DNA from: Flavobacteriales bacterium
GTDB lineage: Bacteria; Bacteroidota; Bacteroidia; Flavobacteriales_D; Sanyastnellaceae
NCBI GenBank assembly: GCA_015663855.1
Contig: DQRJ01000070.1
Location: 1 to 11,478 of the forward strand
DNA length: 11,478 bases
Reading direction: 5' to 3'
A model generated the notes under the pieces. That model was not told the origin of the DNA and made no database searches. It worked only from the letters and a program-made list of their open reading frames with translations. The first letter of the stretch is position 1. Each line of letters starts with the position of its first letter. A program made the translations under genes and the position numbers. Below are positions 7,201-11,478 of this stretch, piece after piece.

Positions 7201-8698
7201 CCAGGATTCACTTCATTTCGCCTGTACTCGTGCTCTATATAAAGTTGAAGAGGCTATTGTAGAGTGCAGGGATGTAAGGGCTATGGCAGTTGCAGATGCT
7301 GAGATTTGGCCAGATGAAGGAAGAGTTACAATTAGAAGAGATGCAGCTATGGATGTGATAAAAAACGCACAGATTTATGCAAATGATGTGACGAGATATC
7401 ACCGATTCTTTGATGCTACGATTCAAGTTAATAGTCGTGTAGATTATAAAGCTTCTGCATCGTATTTGTACAAAGATGCGCAAGGGATAGATTGGCCGAT
7501 TTACTTTTCTAACATTGAAGTCGACACGGCTTATTCGACCATTGCTAATGGTGATATTGCTTTAGGACAAGAATTTTACCTAAGTCCGTATTTCGAATTT
7601 ACAGGTGAGGTCAATTTGTTAGCGAGCAGGAAAGATTTGGAATTTGATGGAGGAACAAGGTTGGCATATAGCTGTGATAAGTATCCTAGACAGTGGATTC
7701 AATTTAATTCTGTGATTGACCCAGTTGAGGTTGCTATTCCCTTAGACTCAATAGTCAAGGAGCTAACTAAAGCTCACTTAGGGGTGGGAGTTCTTCTTTC
7801 TGACGACGCTCCTTTTACAGCTTATTCGGCGTTTTTCACAAAGAAACCAGACCGGGGGGACTTGGAAATCTTCAAGCCTGAAGGGTCTATTCGCTATGAT
7901 AAAAGAAAAGCTAGATATGTTGTCTGCGAATCAGATAAATTAAGGCGTGAAAGCCTACCTGGCACTTTGACGGAATTACCTGAAAAGGGGTGTGGCATTT
8001 TCTCTTCTGGTGCGACTAGATTACCGTTTGACTTCAATATTATTGATCACACCTTCATCGGTTCAGCTTGGGAAACGGAGTCTGGAAAGATAGAGATGCG
8101 AGGGAGTTTGGCATTGGATATTTTCATAGCAAAAGAGCTGGAGATACACTTAGCGGAACAACTCACAAATGCTGCAGTTTCAACACCTCTTGATTTCAGT
8201 TCCACGAATTACGAGTATGCACTGCGTGAATTAGCAGGCTTAGAAGCTGCGGATAACGCCCTTCGCGAGCTATCACGTGATGGTACATTTAAAAAGGTGC
8301 CTAAAGAAATCAGGTACACTCTGATGTTGACAGGGTTAGAGTTTACCTACGATTCTTTCGAGGATGCTTTTATTTCTACTGCTGAACTTGGAATAGCCAC
8401 AATTGGTGATGAGGCAGTGTTCAGAACTGTTCCTGGGCGTGTCGAAATGGTGAGAGATAGAGGTAGAGATGAATTAAGAATTTACTTCCACCTGAGCGAA
8501 GGACATTGGTATTATTTCGAATACGACACTTTCTTTAATTTTGAGACAAACGATATGACATTTATGGAGGTTTGGAACAACTTGAGGGATAAAGACAGAA
8601 CGTTGACTAATCCTGAAACAGAGAAGTCAATTAAGATGCAAGTCTCAAGGATAGGATTGAGGGATGATTTCGTTGATCGATTTAGGGATTTCGAATGA
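4157..8698 (+). CDS. Very large secreted protein of unknown function (1513 aa)
   Basis: Not recognised as any named family. Seen in the sequence, numbered from ATG 4157: a signal peptide (1 to about 39) with basic residues, a hydrophobic core 'FAAFLSVLMIFA' and the ending 'VSFSQ'; then a mostly helical, amphipathic part (about 55-175) with tryptophans; then a long region of alternating beta-strand-like segments rich in Gly, Asp and aromatic residues to the C-terminus. Distinct elements include 'SGIYYPTL' (221-228), a winged-helix-like segment (464-523), 'SYVYYDS' (700-706), a degenerate repeat (792-805 and 885-898) and a C-terminal aromatic patch 'GHWYYFEYDTFF' (1449-1460). I have an unverified memory of similarly long hypothetical proteins in many Bacteroidota. 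Inference: periplasmic or outer-membrane-associated, perhaps an AsmA/TamB-like beta scaffold; no catalytic motif or C-terminal sorting domain was found. The frame also opens with TTG TTG just upstream (4151), and ATG 4184 gives a shorter signal peptide; 4157 is a compromise. It lies between prmA (42 bp) and fadH (20 bp). Confidence 0.9.
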   Translation: MKRYKNSTLMIDLVFIKRFSFAAFLSVLMIFACPIVSFSQVNQEAHQDSSKQELPSPDFFVKQMEEDFAKGLAKNAKWMRKDFSPHFLSSAISSAIQDTVISTVQQLHKVHIKNSSGVLGYLQGVLAQIEGGINTSNWDEWHNQLHSMINNKKWRKRLVPYLQISSDLFSKGIIANKASAVWQFQGGQMQMGVDSLPYVKFSNGTLVCFAKTDSARVRETSGIYYPTLQRWKGGSGRVHWENTTFNDSLQFAEITSYDVKLTGSSFKTSPVIFHSELIDRVLEGVLTVKVKKSKSPHDRSYPKFESSNERLELKNIFPNMDFEGGIVVRGSRLDGISVGDTPGYLKIYHDDTLFIRCAVDEIMFKADGFAASGAGMSIYLDSDSIYHPSIGVRYDKKSQSIKFIRDEDGIGMQAFSDTYHKIEFEVEVLTWEVGGRVIELGALLPRGRGIGYFRSQANFDETSFDKMTEYAQINPLIELGRFVHGRSGNGFYASEYADYLKLSEVQARLLLINLALQGYVSYEISDRWCEWLPKAENHIMCNRGRVDYDVIAFRSEVSRGYNARLGLSNRVLEIHGIPAFKLSRAQNVIVTPKHGRIDMSKDRDFTFSGHVKAGNFEFNGTGFEFDYSEFLIALNSVDNMHIRAEIDGEIGIDGSPKTRLVRNSIDGITGTLELDDPSNRSGWKSDYFTHYPVLNSEGPSYVYYDSQRIHKGAYHRNRFRYALEPFEIDSLDNFVKADMKFKGELLAGGIVPDLQVDLRLMDDFSLGLEASSPSEGFPLYDGIGTLHADLTLNMDGLQGSGSIDFLTSHLVGEGMVLVPDSAFGVTTSYTNLPALDHVPSIEAAKTDFTLNTISNSGLPLLDVRSDLDRLRCFSDNVMLGGAIHLSESGMTANGEFEFEEAYLSSSLFVMGERGMKADTASFEITGNDLNALAFKTNNVIAEVDFDKRVGDFISHEGLTEIALPAVRYICTMDRFRWFMDEDQIELENTFTDQQELVFADLADKSFSNFVSVHPDQDSLHFACTRALYKVEEAIVECRDVRAMAVADAEIWPDEGRVTIRRDAAMDVIKNAQIYANDVTRYHRFFDATIQVNSRVDYKASASYLYKDAQGIDWPIYFSNIEVDTAYSTIANGDIALGQEFYLSPYFEFTGEVNLLASRKDLEFDGGTRLAYSCDKYPRQWIQFNSVIDPVEVAIPLDSIVKELTKAHLGVGVLLSDDAPFTAYSAFFTKKPDRGDLEIFKPEGSIRYDKRKARYVVCESDKLRRESLPGTLTELPEKGCGIFSSGATRLPFDFNIIDHTFIGSAWETESGKIEMRGSLALDIFIAKELEIHLAEQLTNAAVSTPLDFSSTNYEYALRELAGLEAADNALRELSRDGTFKKVPKEIRYTLMLTGLEFTYDSFEDAFISTAELGIATIGDEAVFRTVPGRVEMVRDRGRDELRIYFHLSEGHWYYFEYDTFFNFETNDMTFMEVWNNLRDKDRTLTNPETEKSIKMQVSRIGLRDDFVDRFRDFE
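5546..5725 (+). other. Winged-helix-like helical segment inside the large secreted protein
   Basis: Residues 464-523 of the large protein break the surrounding beta pattern. They begin 'FDKMTEYAQINPLIELGRF' and continue with 'FYASEYADYLKLSEVQARL' and 'LINLALQGYVSYE'. The second half reads like a helix-turn-helix with a wing (short helix, turn, longer recognition-like helix, then Gly and a beta turn). In an exported protein this is more likely a protein-interaction fold than a DNA binder. The assignment is from secondary-structure impression only. Confidence 0.4.
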
Positions 8699-8718
8699 AT
8701 CTATGAAAATAAAACACT

Positions 8719-10758
8719 TTGAAAAATCATAATAAATATCCCAATCTTTTCTCTCCAATTAAAATTGGCTCCTTAACTCTGCCAAACAGAGTGATAATGG
8801 GGTCTATGCACACTGGTCTTGAAGAAGAAAAAGGAGGGTTTGTTAAGTTAGCTAAGTTCTACGCTGAGCGTGTCAAAGGTGGTGCGGCCTTGATTGTAAC
8901 GGGCGGTATTTCACCTAATATGTCTGGCGTAACTGCTTGGGGAGGGTCAAGAATTACTAGGGTTTGGCATGCACGGAAGCATGAGAAAATCACTGAGGCA
9001 GTTCATAACGAAGGTGGTAGGATCATTATGCAGATTCTTCATGCCGGGAGGTACGCTTACACTCCATTTGCTGTTGCTCCATCTGCGATTAAGTCTCCGA
9101 TTAGTAAATTCAAGCCCAGGGCGTTGAGCAGTAGAGGAGTTAAGCGAACTATAAAGTCTTTTGTTAGGGCTGCTCAATTAGCCCAAATCGCTGGTTACGA
9201 TGGTGTCGAAGTTATGGGGTCAGAAGGCTACCTCATTAACGAATTTATCGCATCTGAGACGAATAAAAGAACTGATGAATGGGGAGGTAGTTTTGAAAAC
9301 AGAACACGATTCCCTTTAGAAATTGTAGAGCAAATTCGCGATGTTACAGGCCCTAATTTTGTGATAATGTATAGGCTGAGCATGCTCGATTTGGTGCATG
9401 GAGGTAGTTCTTGGGATGAGGTGGAAATGCTTGCAAAATCTATCGAAAAGGCTGGGGCAAATGTTATAAATACGGGAATAGGTTGGCACGAAGCTAGAAT
9501 CCCTACTATTGCTACTATGGTTCCTAGAGGAGGATTTGCTTTCGTTACGAAAAGACTGATGGGGAAGTTAGGAATCCCTTTGATTACAACTAATCGTTTT
9601 AACGATCCAGAAAATTGTGAGCAGGCTTTAGCAGATAAGTGTGCGGATATGATTTCTATGGCTAGGCCTTTTCTTGCTGACCCCTTCATTATGAAGAAGT
9701 CAGAACTTGGGGTGCCTGAGCAGATAAATACTTGTATTGCATGTAATCAAGCTTGCTTAGATCATGTGTTTAAGCAGAAAATAGCTTCTTGTCTAGTGAA
9801 TCCGAGAGCTTGTGAAGAGGACGCATGGCCTGAAGCCGAGTCAGGGTTGAGCATGGGGCAAAGGGGTGAGAAAGTAGCTGTCATAGGTGCTGGTCCCGCG
9901 GGAATGAGCTGTGCTTCTGAGCTAGCTAACTTAGGGTTCGAGGTGGATTTGTTTGAAAAAGCTGATTCGCTTGGAGGTCAGTTCAACGTTGCGAAAAAAA
10001 TACCAGGTAAGGAAGAGTTTCATTCTACTATTAGGTATTTCTCAAATCGTTTGTCTCGATTAAATGTGAATATTAAACTCTCTTGTGAAGTTGATGCAGA
10101 AATGTTGATTGCGGGTGGGTATTCAAATATTGTTTTGGCTTCGGGGGTATTGCCACGTAGGTGGAAGATACCGGGGTCAGACAGAGACGAGGTAGTTGAT
10201 TACCTACAGGTTCTCAAGGGTGAAGTTGAGGTAGGAGACAACGTCGCGATTATTGGTGCGGGCGGAATAGGCTTCGATGTCGCAGACTTCATCACTCACG
10301 ATGCTGATGATGCTGGGTTTTTGGAGTCATGGGGTATAGATGAGCAGATGGAAGAACGTGGAGGTTTGGCACAGCCTATGCGAACTGTTTCTAAAAGAAA
10401 AGTACATCTCTTGCAACGCAGCCCAGGAAAGCCGGGAGCGAAACTCGGGAAAACTACTGGGTGGATTCACCGAGTGACTTTACGCGATAGAGGTGTGAAA
10501 ATGCTTTCCGGGATTGAATACGTGAAGCTTGACGATAGTGGATTGCACTGCATTCACGAAAATAAAGGAGAGTTCGTTTTACCCGTCGATAATGTGATCG
10601 TGTGTGCAGGCCAAGTTCCTTTCGCTCCGCTTAAAGACGAGCTTGAGAAAAGAGGCGTAAAGGTCTCTATAATCGGGGGTGCACTTAATGCAAGTGGCTT
10701 AGATGCTCAACGTGCAATAAGAGAGGGGTTAGCTTTAGCTACTGAGCTAGCTGTGTGA
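8719..10758 (+). CDS. fadH: 2,4-dienoyl-CoA reductase (NADPH), FadH type
   Basis: A three-cofactor flavoenzyme that reduces 2,4-dienoyl-CoA during beta-oxidation of polyunsaturated fatty acids; cytoplasmic. The 679 residues match the length of E. coli FadH (about 672). Order of parts: an old-yellow-enzyme TIM barrel with FMN ('LFSPIKIGSLTLPNRVIMGS' at 10-29, 'HTGLEE' 31-36, 'LHAGRY' 107-112), the probable catalytic Tyr171 in 'EGYLINEF' and His257 in 'GWHEARIPTIATMVPRG'; a 4Fe-4S site C339, C342, C346 and C358 ('CIACNQAC' plus 'SCLVNPRAC'); an FAD dinucleotide fold 'VIGAGPAG' (388-395); and an NADPH fold 'IIGAGGIG' (511-518). All key residues are present. The start is TTG: an in-frame TAA at 8710-8712 rules out anything further upstream, and the next in-frame ATG lies inside the conserved barrel motif. 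It follows the large secreted-protein gene by 20 bp. Related NADH:flavin oxidoreductases share this layout, but the HEARIPTIATMVPRG stretch favours FadH. Confidence 0.95.
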   Translation: MKNHNKYPNLFSPIKIGSLTLPNRVIMGSMHTGLEEEKGGFVKLAKFYAERVKGGAALIVTGGISPNMSGVTAWGGSRITRVWHARKHEKITEAVHNEGGRIIMQILHAGRYAYTPFAVAPSAIKSPISKFKPRALSSRGVKRTIKSFVRAAQLAQIAGYDGVEVMGSEGYLINEFIASETNKRTDEWGGSFENRTRFPLEIVEQIRDVTGPNFVIMYRLSMLDLVHGGSSWDEVEMLAKSIEKAGANVINTGIGWHEARIPTIATMVPRGGFAFVTKRLMGKLGIPLITTNRFNDPENCEQALADKCADMISMARPFLADPFIMKKSELGVPEQINTCIACNQACLDHVFKQKIASCLVNPRACEEDAWPEAESGLSMGQRGEKVAVIGAGPAGMSCASELANLGFEVDLFEKADSLGGQFNVAKKIPGKEEFHSTIRYFSNRLSRLNVNIKLSCEVDAEMLIAGGYSNIVLASGVLPRRWKIPGSDRDEVVDYLQVLKGEVEVGDNVAIIGAGGIGFDVADFITHDADDAGFLESWGIDEQMEERGGLAQPMRTVSKRKVHLLQRSPGKPGAKLGKTTGWIHRVTLRDRGVKMLSGIEYVKLDDSGLHCIHENKGEFVLPVDNVIVCAGQVPFAPLKDELEKRGVKVSIIGGALNASGLDAQRAIREGLALATELAV

Positions 10759-11472
10759 AAGAGACTCAACTGCGGTTTGGCATTCGTTCATTAACGAGTT
10801 TACAGTTCCATTTTTCTTGAAAATCGGAGCGCCGAATAGAACTCGTATTTTTTCGTTACCTCTTTTCGGTTTCCTTATCGCAAAAGTTCCTTTCGGCAAC
10901 AGCGGACCTACACCTTTAAAGTACACAGGTATTATAGGTGCTTCAGCATTAAAAGCAAGATGAAACCCTCCTTTTTTGAATGGTCTGACGACACCACTTC
11001 CGTTATCTGACCTTGTTCCTTCAGGGAAGACCAAAACACAACGGCCTTTCTTCAACGTGCTTTCAAGGGATGAAATAGCTTTACGAGCGGATTCCTTATT
11101 CCCTCTTTCTACAAAGACAGTTCCTACACGTGCATTAGCCCCTCCGATGAAAGGGACTTTTCGAATACTTGCTTTTGCAAGAAAAACGATAGGAGCGGGG
11201 CATGCTGCAAAAGCAACATTTATGTCTAAGAAACTCGCGTGATTCGCCATAAGAACAGCGCCTTTGCCGCTTTCTAGTAAAGCTCTTGTCGCTCCATCAA
11301 TTTCAACCTCGACATTCACTCCGACTATCCACTTCAAGAGAGGTTTACTCCAGCTATTCTTAGCAAGTTTTAATAAAACGAAATTTGAACTATTAGGTGA
11401 AACCATTAAAACGCAAACTGCTAGTCCGCACCAAAAAGCTGAGCTGACTACAGCGATAAATGATCTCAACAT
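10747..11472 (-). CDS. plsC: 1-acyl-sn-glycerol-3-phosphate acyltransferase (PlsC family)
   Basis: Transfers an acyl group to lysophosphatidic acid to make phosphatidic acid, at the inner face of the cytoplasmic membrane. The 241-residue length is typical. A hydrophobic N-terminal segment (about 4-25) would anchor it. All four family blocks are visible: block I 'NHASFLD' (77-83, catalytic His78 and Asp83 in the HX4D motif), block II 'GTVFVERGN' (117-125), block III 'VFPEGTRS' (148-155, substrate-binding) and block IV 'APIIPVYF' (178-185). The ATG at 11472 is six bases from the window edge and no in-frame stop is visible upstream, so an earlier start outside the window cannot be excluded. The gene converges on fadH and their ends overlap by 12 bp. 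PlsC-like proteins include paralogues acting on other lyso-lipids or ornithine lipids, so the exact acceptor is not certain. Confidence 0.92.
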   Translation of the reverse strand: MLRSFIAVVSSAFWCGLAVCVLMVSPNSSNFVLLKLAKNSWSKPLLKWIVGVNVEVEIDGATRALLESGKGAVLMANHASFLDINVAFAACPAPIVFLAKASIRKVPFIGGANARVGTVFVERGNKESARKAISSLESTLKKGRCVLVFPEGTRSDNGSGVVRPFKKGGFHLAFNAEAPIIPVYFKGVGPLLPKGTFAIRKPKRGNEKIRVLFGAPIFKKNGTVNSLMNECQTAVESLSHS

Positions 11473-11478
11473 ACCTAA

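Noticed and set aside
9228..9689. 153-codon open frame on the minus strand inside fadH
   Set aside because: It lies wholly antisense to a well-supported gene, has no recognisable motif, and its composition is that of a frame shadow.

Overview
The window looks like a chromosomal housekeeping stretch from an AT-rich member of the Bacteroidota, probably a Flavobacteriales-type marine or aquatic lineage. This placement is inference. It rests on the RecQ architecture (a long insert before the zinc cluster and no HRDC domain), the tpiA-prmA gene pair, a very long secreted protein whose signal peptide ends in a typical Bacteroidota 'FSQ' site, and starts without Shine-Dalgarno sequences. I see no phage, IS, CRISPR, tRNA, rRNA or defence cassette.

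Layout. The left part (1-2418) is transcribed on the minus strand: recQ (511-2418), followed 9 bp later by rlmI (1-501), which is cut by the left edge. A 44-bp divergent intergenic region (2419-2462) separates this pair from a plus-strand run: tpiA (2463-3224), prmA (3245-4114), a 1513-residue secreted protein of unknown function (4157-8698), and fadH (8719-10758). The plus-strand gaps are only 20, 42 and 20 bp, so the four genes may form one operon. A minus-strand plsC-type acyltransferase (10747-11472) converges on fadH, and the two 3' ends overlap by 12 bp. No stretch longer than about 45 bp lacks a gene.

How the genes fit together. The set mixes nucleic-acid maintenance (RecQ helicase), ribosome modification (RlmI on 23S rRNA, PrmA on protein L11), central carbon metabolism (triose-phosphate isomerase), unsaturated fatty-acid oxidation (FadH) and phospholipid synthesis (PlsC-like). 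No single pathway links them. The two flanking lipid genes are on opposite strands and need not be co-regulated.

The item most worth a second look is the 1513-residue secreted protein. It is a single intact frame of about 4.5 kb with no domain I can name, mostly beta-rich, with a predicted helical N-terminal part, a winged-helix-like segment in the middle and at least one degenerate internal repeat. Other points of interest are the shared palindromic -10 region between recQ and tpiA, the forced non-ATG start of fadH, and the rearranged C-terminal half of RecQ.
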